Shown: piece by piece, positions 17,684 to 28,800 of the stretch
Position numbering within the stretch: the stretch's first letter is position 1
Layout of the letters: each line of letters starts with the position of its first letter
Source of the DNA: Bacteroidia bacterium
GTDB taxonomy: Bacteria > Bacteroidota > Bacteroidia > Flavobacteriales > Flavobacteriaceae
Reading direction: 5' to 3'
DNA: 64,000 nt
Assembly: GCA_030427585.1 (NCBI GenBank)
Contig: JAUIBW010000019.1
Coordinates: 30,208 to 94,207, forward strand
Notes under the pieces: generated by a model
The model's input: only the letters and a program-made list of their open reading frames with translations
What the model was told of the DNA's origin: nothing
Databases searched by the model: none
Position numbers and translations under genes: made by a program

Positions 17684-18030
17684 ACAATATATAAACCGCT
17701 AGTCCTTGGCAAGCTCATCTACTTCGTTAAATTATTCAATATTGAAAGTAAAAGACTCCGAAGTAGTAATAACCTCAAAATAAAATATCTTAATAGTCAT
17801 ATAAATAGACTGCAAGTATATTTTAACAATAATCTTTAATTCTACTATTATTACTGTATTGGTGCTTCCTTTTTAGACGAACCGTATTTTTAAGAGGGAA
17901 AGTAGATATACCCATACATCCAGATACTTTCCACTTCTTTATAGGCAATCAATTTTCTACAAGTAATGATAGTACTGTAGCAACAAGTATGCTTATAATT
18001 TATCTCAAAGTTGTAATTTTTTACATAAAA
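17684..18030 (+). pseudogene. RteC-like conjugative-element regulator, C-terminal remnant
   Basis: Frames read KPLVLGKLIYFVKLFNIESK with LKIKYLNSHINRLQVYFNNN, then a stop, then FYYYYCIGASFLDEPYF, then IPIHPDTFHFFIGNQFSTSN. This is the order of the central and C-terminal parts of RteC-family proteins. Several stops make it non-functional. It continues where the N-terminal remnant at 9.9 kb ends. Confidence 0.65.
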
Positions 18031-18455
18031 TACAATATAAAAAGAGTTTTTTAAGTTTAATACCATCTTTTGTTAAATAAGTTTTTTCTACTTTGTGTTG
18101 TGTGTCTATTAAAAACTTAAAAGGCATAATCATTTGAATCATAATGCGTTGTGATTATTTAAATCTGTCTGAAAAATGCAGTGTTTTCAAATTGTTATTT
18201 ATACTAGTACTCATAATAAAATTAACATAAAATTAAGAAGATATATGAGAAAGTCATTATAATTTTACTGGTGAAATAATCTTTGTATTGAAACAAAGTG
18301 AAATTTCATACCGTTTCTTGTCCTTTTATTAGAAATAAGAGATGTTAAAATGAGAGCAAAGGTCAAGCAACAAGTTTTGCTAATTGACCAACCCCCGGTG
18401 TGATTTTCGAAGCTTATCGAATTTTAATAATACCAATACCCCACTTTATTTTTTT
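18031..18455. other. Non-coding region upstream of the PKS leader repeats
   Basis: AT-rich sequence without a recognisable gene, and the likely site of the PKS operon promoter. A near match to the -7 box (TAATCTTTG, one base too long) lies around 18280. A partial copy of the repeat core, TGCTAATTGACCA, is at 18378-18390, inside a possible hairpin GGTCAAGCAA...TTTGC(taa)TTGACC. Confidence 0.4.
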
Positions 18456-19046
18456 AACAAATAAAATCAGTTGATTGGAAAATGCTAATTGACCAGCTTT
18501 AAGTACACCTAATCATAATAAATGTATATTCACAACCACTCATCTAATAAGATCATAATTTTATTTAATTGCTCTTATTAGATAAAAGATTATTATCAAC
18601 TCTTAAAACAAACCAACTTAAATAATGACTACACTTAAACCACACCAAATTTTTTAAAACAAATAAGGATCGGTTGATTGGAAAATGCTAATTGACCAAC
18701 TTGAGGTATGCCCAATTGTAAAATATATATCCACAACCACACATCTAATTAAGATTATAACTTTATTTAGTTGTTTTTCTTATTAGATAAAAGATTATTA
18801 TCAACTCTTAAAATAAACCAACTTAAATAATGACTACGCTTAAACCACACCAGATTTTTTAAAACAAATAAGAATCAGTTGATTGGAAAATGCTAATTGA
18901 CCAGCTTGAAGTATGCCCAATTGTAAAATATACCCACAACCACACACCTAACAAGGCTATAGCTTTCTTAGTAGATCTTAATAAGGAAAAGATCATTATC
19001 AACTCTTAATAAACCGACTTAAATAATGAATACAGCTAAACCTAAT
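18456..19046 (+). repeat. Three tandem ~203-bp leader repeats ahead of upxY
   Basis: Units start at 18456, 18658 and 18863 (202, 205 and about 180 bases). Each contains, in order, GTTGATTGGAAAATGCTAAT followed by TGACCA, a CACAACCACAC segment, a TATTAGAT-type inverted repeat, a GATTATTATCAACTCTTAA-like block, and TTAAATAATG. In units 1 and 2 the ATG opens an 11-codon reading frame, MTTLKPHQIF and a stop (18625-18657 and 18830-18862). In unit 3 the equivalent ATG at 19026 is the start of upxY (MNTAKPNQ). The 5' leader plus the first codons of the gene have therefore been triplicated. Confidence 0.88.
18542..18583 (+). promoter_or_regulatory. Leader inverted repeat, unit 1
   Basis: Perfect 11-base arms ATCTAATAAGA and TCTTATTAGAT around a 20-base AT-rich loop. 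The same structure occurs in unit 2 (18743-18754 with 18778-18788, one inserted base). A changed but still partly pairing version occurs in unit 3 (18947-18955 with 18977-18986), which suggests selection on RNA structure. Confidence 0.55.
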
Positions 19047-19613
19047 CAGACCATATATCCTAGAGCGGTATTGGAAAGAAGAAGAAAAAGAAATGAAAAA
19101 AACTGGTACATTTTTTATACCTCACCACGTGCCGAAAAGATAGTATACAACGATCTTTTGGCAAGAGAATATGATGCGTTTCTTCCATTGACTAGAACGT
19201 TGAAAGTATGGAAAAATAGACAGAAGAAACTTATAGAATCTCCACTTTTTCCAGGTTATATTTTTGTAAATACTAAAATGAGCGAGATTTATGATATCTC
19301 GAGACTTCCCAAAATAGCTACATATATTAAATGCGGACAAAATCCTTCAGTCATTTCACCAAATGATATAAATACGATCAAGAAAATGTTATTACTTGAA
19401 GAAAGTGTTTCTGTAGAAACTACCTTTTATGAAGGAGAACAAGTAAAAATTATTCACGGGCCATTAACTGGCCATGAAGGCATTTTGGTAGAACAAAAAG
19501 GTAAAACAAGATTTGGGATTCGTCTCAAAGAAATAAACCACACTGTGTTTATTAATGTTTGCACCAATATTTTACAGAAAGTAAATAACCCCTGTTCGGT
19601 TAAAGAAAAGTAG
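19026..19613 (+). CDS. UpxY-family transcription antiterminator (NusG paralogue)
   Basis: A 195-residue specialised NusG paralogue. The NGN domain spans about residues 25-125 (NWYIFYTSPRAEKIVYNDLL, FLPLTRTLKVWKNRQKK, LFPGYIFVN). The C-terminal KOW domain is at about 138-185 (EGEQVKIIHGPLTGHEGILV). UpxY proteins bind elongating RNA polymerase at the 5' leader of their own operon and suppress premature termination. Being first in a >45-kb operon, behind structured leader repeats and 256 bases ahead of a giant PKS gene, fits that role. The start at 19026 is set by the repeat alignment and by the NGN position. Confidence 0.9.
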   Translation: MNTAKPNQTIYPRAVLERRRKRNEKNWYIFYTSPRAEKIVYNDLLAREYDAFLPLTRTLKVWKNRQKKLIESPLFPGYIFVNTKMSEIYDISRLPKIATYIKCGQNPSVISPNDINTIKKMLLLEESVSVETTFYEGEQVKIIHGPLTGHEGILVEQKGKTRFGIRLKEINHTVFINVCTNILQKVNNPCSVKEK

Positions 19614-19647
19614 CTGCCCCTTCCCCTGTATTTTCAAAATATTCCTT

Positions 19648-19674
19648 TAGTGTTAATCTGGTTCTTTAACACTA
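19648..19674 (+). promoter_or_regulatory. Hairpin between upxY and the first PKS gene
   Basis: Perfect 9-base stem TAGTGTTAA / TTAACACTA with a 9-base loop, 34 bases after the upxY stop. No T-run follows, so it is not a classical intrinsic terminator. It could be a pause, processing or attenuation element. The rest of the 256-base gap shows no gene. Confidence 0.5.
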
Positions 19675-19869
19675 TCCAGACCTCATGTCTCAAATTTAGT
19701 TTGTATAAAGTGAAAAAAGCAATTTTGTGCTTAAGAAAGTGAGTAAGATATTAATAAATTTTATAAGAAATATCAGAGGTATTTGTTGATTTTATGTAGT
19801 TACGATACTGCAAAAACTCAGAAAAATATTAACTATTCAGGTACCTTTTCATAGTTATTACACAAGAAA

Positions 19870-22800
19870 ATGATAGATAAAGAAATACTATTAGAATCAA
19901 CAGAGTGTTATCTAAAATCTCTGATATCTGAATTCACTCAAATATCAATCGGAGATAATTGTGTATCTACTCCATTTCAGGAGTTAGGAATCGATTCATT
20001 TCGTATTCTTCAGATTATCAAAAAATTAGAGGAAGAATTCGGAACTTTACCAAAGACCTTACTTTTTGAAAATTTCAATATCGGTGATTTAAGTTATTAT
20101 TTTGTTGATAAATATGAAGGAATACTAATAGAGAAATTTAAGCAAGAAAAGGGAGATAGTGATCGAGCCACACACTCTAATGAAGAACCATTAAATTCAA
20201 TCGAAAAAAACACAAAAATAATTGATAATCAAAATGATGTGTATGGGGTAAAAACTCCTGTTCTTATATTAGAAAAAGAAGTTAATAAACACCCAGAATT
20301 ACTAAAGCTGGTAGAAAAACTATTTCACCAATACAAGAATGAAGGCTCTGCATCAAGGGGAACAAGAAATATAGCTCCTAATCTTTTTATTGGGGCAGAA
20401 AAAAAAGGGTATTTTAATTATAGTCGTTATAAGGACATCATATTAGTATATAGCTATACAGGAGCCAAAGATTATCTATCTGTTATTACAGAAGAAATAT
20501 ATCAATACTGTATCAACAATAATTTTGAACTTAATCTTTTCACAGTTGATCAAGTAGGGTCGATAGGAGGAGTTGTATTTACAACCACTCCTTTTGGCGT
20601 TTTATCAAGGATAAATATAAAAGATTTCACGCTTCAAGGAAGCAAGATGCGTCGTTTACGATATCAAGTATCAAAATTTGAAAGAGCAGGAAAATGTAGA
20701 ACTGAAGAGTATCAAAATGGTTCTGACGAAAAGGTAGACAAAAATATTACCAAAATTATTGATGAATGGTGTGCACCAAGAACAATGGTTAACCCGCTCA
20801 TTCATATAGTTAAAGAAGAAATTCTATCTGGTAACTTAAATGCAGAACATAGACTTTTTCTAACATACCTTGATGATGTTCTGCAGAATGTAATCCTTAT
20901 CTCAAAATTATCATCAGAAGAGAATGGATATTTAATGGATTTAGAGTTCTACCCAAAGAGTATGCCTCTGGGAGGGTTAGAATTTGCAATTGTAGAGATC
21001 ATCAAAACTTTAAAAACCGAAGAATATACTATTTTAAGTTTAGGAGGTACATATGGTTGTAAACTAAACTCTTCATCAAATTCAGATCCAGAATTAGATA
21101 AAACACTAGATTATCTGCGTGGGCAAAATATTTTTAATGATGAAGGAAATTTGCAATTCAAAAATAAATTCAGGCCAGAACATAATACTGTATTTCTTTC
21201 CAGACCCGTAGGAAGCAATCCTGATAATATAACCGATATTATTATGATGATTGCAGATCCGATGAAAATGCAAACTTCGGACAAAGAAAATCATACGTTC
21301 ACCAAATTATATAAGCAAACTAATGTATTAGAGCTAAAAACAGCAAGACAGAATACATCAAATTCAAACGGAGAGTTTAAGCAGGTAAAAGAAAACCTAC
21401 AAGTAGAGAAACATAAAGTGGTGATTGAAGGAGAAGAGCGATCTATTATATTATCAGATTATGGTTATAATCCTTTAAACATACCAGGTGATCAGGTTAC
21501 ATTTGATCTGAAAACCGATTCGTGGGCCCAATTAGAGTTACCAGTTATTCAAAATCAGTTAAGCTTTTTATATACGCAGTTACAACAACCGGTTGATCTT
21601 ATCGAGAGTTTAAGAAATATATTTCCTTTTTCTTATTTTATGTTAACCACTGCAGGCCGTACTGCAGAACGTGCTTTTTGTAAATCATGGCCTAAAAAAG
21701 GGAAAGTACTTCAGAATCTGCTTTTTCCTACCATGATTTTTAATCAGATCCAAAATGGATTTACACCAATAGAGTTACCACATCCGAGGGTATATAAGTT
21801 AGATTCTGAGGACCAATATAAAGGAAACCTAAATTGGGAAATTCTTAAAAAACAAGTAAAAGAAGATTCAGAGTCGATAGCTTTTGTTTTTATCGAAATG
21901 AATGATAATGCTGCTGGAGGAGCGCCAGTGTCTTTACAACATCTCAAACAAGTAAAAGACCTCCTTTCAGAATATGCTATTCCTCTTGTTTTTGATACTA
22001 CAAGAATTGTAGAAAATGCGTTATTTATCCTGGAACATGAAAACGAATTTATCGGAAAAAATGTATGGGATGTAGTACAGGAAATGGTCTCTTATGCAGA
22101 TGCAATAATTGCAAGTTTGGCTAAGAATTTTTGTGTAGATAAAGGAGGATTGATAGGCACCAATGATGCCGAACTTTACAATAAAATTCAAAACTTTATT
22201 CAGGAAGAAAGCATTGGACTTGATGTAATCGATAAAAAAGTTATTGGATTATCATTTCATAACAGAAATAAGATTGAGACTCGGGTTCGTAATAGACTAC
22301 AATCTGTACAGACCATCTGGAGGGTTTTAAAACAACAAGGAATTCCTGTTGTACAACCAGCATTGGGGCATTGTATATTGATTGATGTTAAACAAATTCC
22401 TGAATTTGAATTATTTGAGTACCCAGTTGCATCATTTGTATCCTGGTTATATTTAAATACAGGGATTCGGGCAGGAGCTCATAATGTAGGAATGCAAAAA
22501 GATACAGAAATTAATAATCTGGTACGCCTGGCTATACCTGTGGGCTTAAAACAGGAAAAAATAGAGGAAATCGCTAATAGGTTGATTAAAGCGTTTCAGA
22601 AAAAAACTAATATTCCTGAGATTTTACCCAAAGATAATCAATCAAAAACATTTGGTAATATACATACCAATTTCAACCTCAAAATGTATCATAATACTTC
22701 TGGAGAAGTAGTTTCAAAAACACCCAATTCTGAAACCTCTTCAATAGATAACGATAATAATATCTCTGTTACAGAAAGCGCAGGAAAATCTACCCAAACC

Positions 22801-25800
22801 GATTCAGATATTAAGGTAAAAGAAACCGGGGCAAATCAGAGTATACAAAATGATAAGCGATACCAAACCGGCGATATTGCTATTGTTGGGATAGCCGGCC
22901 GTTATCCTAAAGCCAAAAATATGAACGAATTCTGGAATAACCTGGTTCAAGGAAAAGATTGTGTCGAGGATATACCAGACGTTCGTTTTGGACAACGTCT
23001 TCATAATAAATTTTCAGAAAAATATCGAGGTGGTTTCATCGATGATATAGACAAGTTTGATTCACTTTTTTTTAATATCTCTCCTAGAGAAGCTGAATAT
23101 CTTGATCCGCAGGAAAGACTTTTTCTTGAAGTGGCCTGGGAAGCTATAGAAGACGCTGGTTATTATCCAGAAACATTAGTAGATGACAATGCTTCTCGAA
23201 ATATAGGAGTTTATGTAGGAGCTGTATGGACACTTTATCAGGTAATCGGTACAGAAGAAAAGCTAAAAGGGAATTTTGTTAGCCCCAGTTCACACTTATG
23301 GGGTATTGCTAATCGGGTGTCGTATGCTTTTAACCTTTCTGGCCCGAGTTTACCTATAGACACGGCTTGTTCCTCAAGTCTAAGTGCGTTATATCTCGCT
23401 TGTGAAGCAATCTATAAAGGAGAATGCTCTGGTGCCATTGTGGGAGGAGTTAATCTAGACGTTCATCAAAGTAAAATAGATATTAATAAAAGTGGCGGTG
23501 CACTTTCAACAGATGGTGTATGTCGTACCTTTGGTAAAGGAGCTAATGGCTACGTAGCTGGCGAAGGTGTCGGTGCAGTTTATATTAAGCCTCTTGACAA
23601 AGCAGTAAAGGATGGAGACCATGTGTACGGAGTAATCAAAGGTATTGCCGTTAATCATGGAGGAAAAACAAGTGGATTTATGGTACCTAGCCCTAAATCA
23701 CAGGCGCAGGTGGTTACTACTGCATTAGAAAACGCTAAAATCGATGCTCGTAGCATTGGTTATGTCGAGGCACACGGAACAGGAACCGAATTGGGTGATC
23801 CTATCGAGATTTCTGGTTTAACAACAGCCTTTCAGGAATATAATGTAGACAAACAGAAATGTTCTATAGGTTCGGTAAAAACCAATATAGGACACCTTGA
23901 AGCCGCAGCAGGTATTGTAGGATTGCATAAGGTACTCTTGCAAATGAAATATAAGAAACTTGTTCCTTCTCTTCACTCTTCTGACTTAAACCCTTTTATC
24001 GATTTTAAAAATTCTCCATTTTATGTAGAGCAAACGGTTAAAGAGTGGAAACCTAAGACAATCGAAGGTGTTCAGTACCCACTTCGAGCTGGTATTAGTT
24101 CTTTTGGTGCCGGTGGAGCCAATGCACATGTTATCATCGAAGAATATGTAACTTCGATTGAAGAAGAAAAAACACCATCTTCAAAATTTAAGGAGTATAT
24201 TTTTCCGCTTTCCGCTAGAAATGAAAATCAACTTCGCGAAACAGCAATACGCTTATCTTCATTCCTTCAGGATGATTTGTCTGGAGAAAAACTACTTACT
24301 TGTAAAGATATTGCGCATACGTTACAAATAGGAAGAAAATCTTTTGATCATCGCCTGGTTATAATTGCAAAAACAAAACAAGAACTAGTTCAAAAACTTA
24401 CTTTATTTATTGATGGCAAGCAGGATAATGCGATGCTTACCGGAGAGGTGAAAAATAGCCAAAATATTACACGATTATTAAATCGTAAAGAAAAAGAAGA
24501 ATTTATTAAGTTCCTGTCCCAGAGTGGAGATTTAAGTAAGTTAGCACAGCTATGGAGTGTTGGATTTCTTGCAGATTGGCAAGGAATACAAGCTCTAGAA
24601 GCAGGAGCAAAGATCTCTTTGCCAACTTACCCTTTTGCAGATAAGAGACACTGGATTTCTGATACTTCAAAATCACCCAACCTTGGCTTGTATTCAACCA
24701 CTGCTCTTCATCCGTTAATAGATTCTAATGAATCAACATTCGAAAGACAGGTCTTCAAAAAAACCTTTCATGACAAGGATTTCTTTATATACGATCACTT
24801 GGTATCTGAAATTCCTACTCTACCGGGTGTTGCTTATCTGGATTTTGCACGTAAAGCCGGAGAACTGGCAACCGGAAGAAAAGTTCAAATCATTAAAAAT
24901 ATTCTCTGGTTAAGTCCGCTAACTGTAGTTGATTCGGCTCCCAGAGAAGTATGTATAGAACTGAAGCCTAACGGAGGATTAGTACATTTTGAAGTATTTA
25001 GTGAAGAAGAGAATACTACAAAGCAAATATATTCGCAAGGAAAACTTATATATGCAACTCATGAGGAGCTTACTGCAGAACCCGAATATATTGATTTAGA
25101 AGAGATTCGCACAAGATGTGTAAAAGTTACCGACGGAAAGGAAGCATATCCACTTTTTAAGTCATTAGGATTAGATTTAGGGCCTAGTTTTCAAGTGCTT
25201 CAGGATATTTTCAAAAACGATGATGAAATATTAGGAGAGCTTCTTATTCCAGAAATCCGAAACAATGATTTTAATGATTACTTGCTCCATCCTTCACTTG
25301 TAGATGGTTCTTTTCAGGCAGGTATGGCAGCACAATTGGGAGCGCAAACAGGAGAAATGTTTGTGCCATATTCAATAGGTGAAGTCGAAGTTTTACAACC
25401 GTTGAAACCAAAATGTTTTAGTTATGTCAAAAAAGTAGATGAACCAGGGTCAAAGGTTTCCAAAGTGAATGTTTTTATTGTGGATGAAGATGGAATGATA
25501 CTTGTGAAAATCAGAGAATCTATAGGAGTCCCACTGGTTAGTGTTCACGAAAAACCAGATCAAACTAAAGAAGAAGAGGAGTATTCAAAGTTATATTACG
25601 CTCATGAATGGAAGAAATCTCTATTAGAACAAGAAAAAGTAGTATCTAATGAATCAGGGCCTATTTTACTTTTTAGCTTGGATGAAAAACTCCAAAAGGT
25701 TTATAAGGATCGTTATAAAAAGAATGAAGATATTATACTGATCGAACCTGGAGATAGATATAAGAAATTTGGAAATCATAGATATAAGGTCAACCCCAAA

Positions 25801-28800
25801 AAACCAGCAGATTTTAAAAAGCTTTTTGAAGCGTTGAATAAAGATACCATCAAAAAAATATGTTTTGCCTGGCCGATAGGAGATGAATTAAAAGATGATG
25901 ATGAATATAAAGAAGGTTTTATTGAAAAATCTTTTGATAATGGAATTTATTCATTCCTTATTCTCTGTCAATCTTTGATAGAGCAAAAACTAGACAATGT
26001 TCAATTATTATATCTGTATTTAGGACAAATAGGTGCTATCCAACCGCATCATGAAGCGATAAATGGCTTTGCCAAGACCCTTCAGATGGAGCACCCAAAA
26101 TTGTATTGCAAAATTCTGGAAATCCAGCAGTCAAAAAAATCTTACGATAAAATTCTGGATATAGCTTTAACCGAATTACATTCTGATAATTCTAACGAAA
26201 TGACTATTCGTTATCAGGAAGAAGAGCGCTATGTCAGAAAAGTAAAAGAATTTTCTTTATTTCAGGATCAAGATTCTGATACGACTGATAGCTTTGGGCT
26301 AAAAGAAAATGGAGTATATATTATTACTGGTGGCGCAGGAGGATTGGGACTTATATTTGCAGAATATTTAGCTGCTCAATGTAAAGCACGGTTAGTACTT
26401 ACCGGAAGATCGAAACTCTCGGGCGAACGTCAAACAAAATTAGATAAATTAAGTGAAGCCGGTGCAGAAGTAATGTATGTACCAGCAGATATTTCGATAG
26501 CTAAAGATGTCGAGAATCTGATTAAGAAAGCAAAATCGAAGTTCGGGAAAATTAACGGAATTATTCATAGTGCAGGTGTTTTAAGAGATTCGTACGTTAG
26601 GAATAAAACGCGCGAAGAAATGGAAGCGGTTTTTGCCCCAAAAGTGTACGGGACATTTTATTTGGATAGAGCAACCAAAGATGAAGATCTGGACTTTTTT
26701 GTAACGTTTTCATCTCTGGCAGCCGTTGGAGGAAATGCAGGGCAGTGTGATTATTCGTTCGCAAATCACTTTATGGATTCCTTTGCAGAGAAACGTAAGT
26801 TGCTACAGGAAAAAGGAGAAAGAGCAGGAGTGACATTAAGTCTTAACTGGTCTTTATGGGCAGATGGTGGAATGAAGTTGGATGAACAAACCGAAATTTT
26901 CTTTAAAAAGAACCTGGGAATAAAACCTTTAAGTATAGAAACTGGCCTGGAAGCATTTGAAAAAGGCCTTCATACCAGAAAAGTGCAATTTGTTGTATTA
27001 GAAGGAGTACAGGAAAAAATAGAACGAGCCTGGGGTATTAAGGAGAAGGAAACCCCGGAAGCTGTAACAACAGATTCTAAAACTTCAACAGATTCTGAAG
27101 TACAGGTAGATCAACAAGCAGATAAAGATTTATTTATACTAGTTCGGGATGCATTATCCGAAATTGTTATGGAGATGTTGAAACTGGATCCAGAAGACAT
27201 TTCATACGATAAGATATTATTGGATTTAGGGTTTGATTCTATAGGTTTAACGACTTATGCAAATCGAATCAACGAACTTTATGAATTGGATATAACGCCG
27301 GTACTCTTTTTTGAATATCCATCAATTAAGGAAATAGCAACGTTCCTCTCTAGAGAACATAAGAATGAAGTACAGAAAACTCATAAAGTTTCAGGAGGTG
27401 CTTCTTCCTCTGATACTATAAAAGAAGTTAGTCAATCAACAAAAAGAAAAGAAGAACATTCGGATGCAGAGAAAGATATATATAGCATTAATAAAGGGTG
27501 GAATGCAAGTGCATTGGATCTACAACCTCAATCTTCAGGAGTAGAACTGTCCACAGAAAGCCGTTTTATAGATCAGCCGATCGCTATAGTTGGTATGAGC
27601 GGAGTGATGCCAGGGTCAGAAAATCTAGAAGAATTCTGGGAAAACCTTGAGAATGAAAAGAACTTAATCACTGTGATTCCTGAAGATCGATGGAATTGGG
27701 AGGACTATGATGGAGACCCTTTTAGAGAGAAAAATAAAACCAATTCTAAATGGGGAGGTTTTATGAGTGACGTAGATAAATTCGACCCTTCATTTTTTGG
27801 AATTTCTCCCAGAGAAGCCGAAATGATGGACCCACAACAGCGAATATTTTTAGAAACCGTCTGGAAAACTATTGAAGATTCGGGACATAAAGTTTCTGAT
27901 CTATCGGGTACTAAAACAGGATTATTTGTTGGAGTAGCAACAAGAGATTATGCAGATTCATTAGTAGATAATCAAATTCCGCTCGACGGATATACTGCTT
28001 CGGGAAATTCACACTCTGTATTGGTTAATCGGGTTTCTTTTCTGTTAAATCTTCGAGGGCCAAGTGCACCACTGGATACAGCATGTTCCAGTTCTTTGAT
28101 TGCAGTTCATAGAGCAATAGAATCCATACATACTGGGAGTTGTGATATGGCTATAGTTGGAGGAGTACAGTTAATGCTTACACCTGCAGCGTATATATCA
28201 TTTGGAATGGCAGGTATGTTAAGCGGTGATGGCAAATGCAAAACCTTTGACAAGAGTGCAAATGGATATGTAAGAGGAGAAGGTTCTGGAGCTATATTTC
28301 TTAAGCCCCTAGATAAGGCAGAAGCCGATAGAGATCATATTTATGCCGTTATTAAAGCAACTACAGAAAATCACGGAGGAAAGGTTACTATGCTTACAGC
28401 ACCTAATCCCGTTGCTCAAACCGATTTACTTGTCGAAGCTTATGAAAAGGCTCATATTGACCCCTCTACAGTTGGATATATCGAATGCCACGGTACAGGT
28501 ACCAGTTTGGGAGACCCTATTGAAATTCAGGCGTTAAATAAAACCTTTTCAGAATTATATAAAAAACATGATAAAGTTCCTGCAAAAACTCCCCACTGTG
28601 GTTTATCTTCTGTAAAAACTAATATCGGTCACCTGGAGACAGCAGCAGGAATAGCAGGAGTACTTAAAGTACTGTTATCTCTTAAACACAAAAAAATACC
28701 AGCAACGCTTCACTTCAAAGAACTCAATCCATATATTAATCTTAAAGATAGTCCACTCTACATTGTAGACAAAACACAAAATTGGGAGGTTATAAAGGAT

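Noticed and set aside
18625..18862. Two 11-codon leader reading frames annotated as genes
   Set aside because: They arise from duplication of the upxY start and are too short to call as coding; kept only as part of the repeat description.
18378..19046. Possible CRISPR array from regularly spaced TGCTAATTGACCA copies
   Set aside because: Repeat units are about 203 bases, nearly identical across their whole length, with no unique spacers and no cas genes. They are tandem leader duplications.
19648..19674. Intrinsic terminator after upxY
   Set aside because: The stem is perfect but no run of T follows, so it is listed as a hairpin of unknown role.
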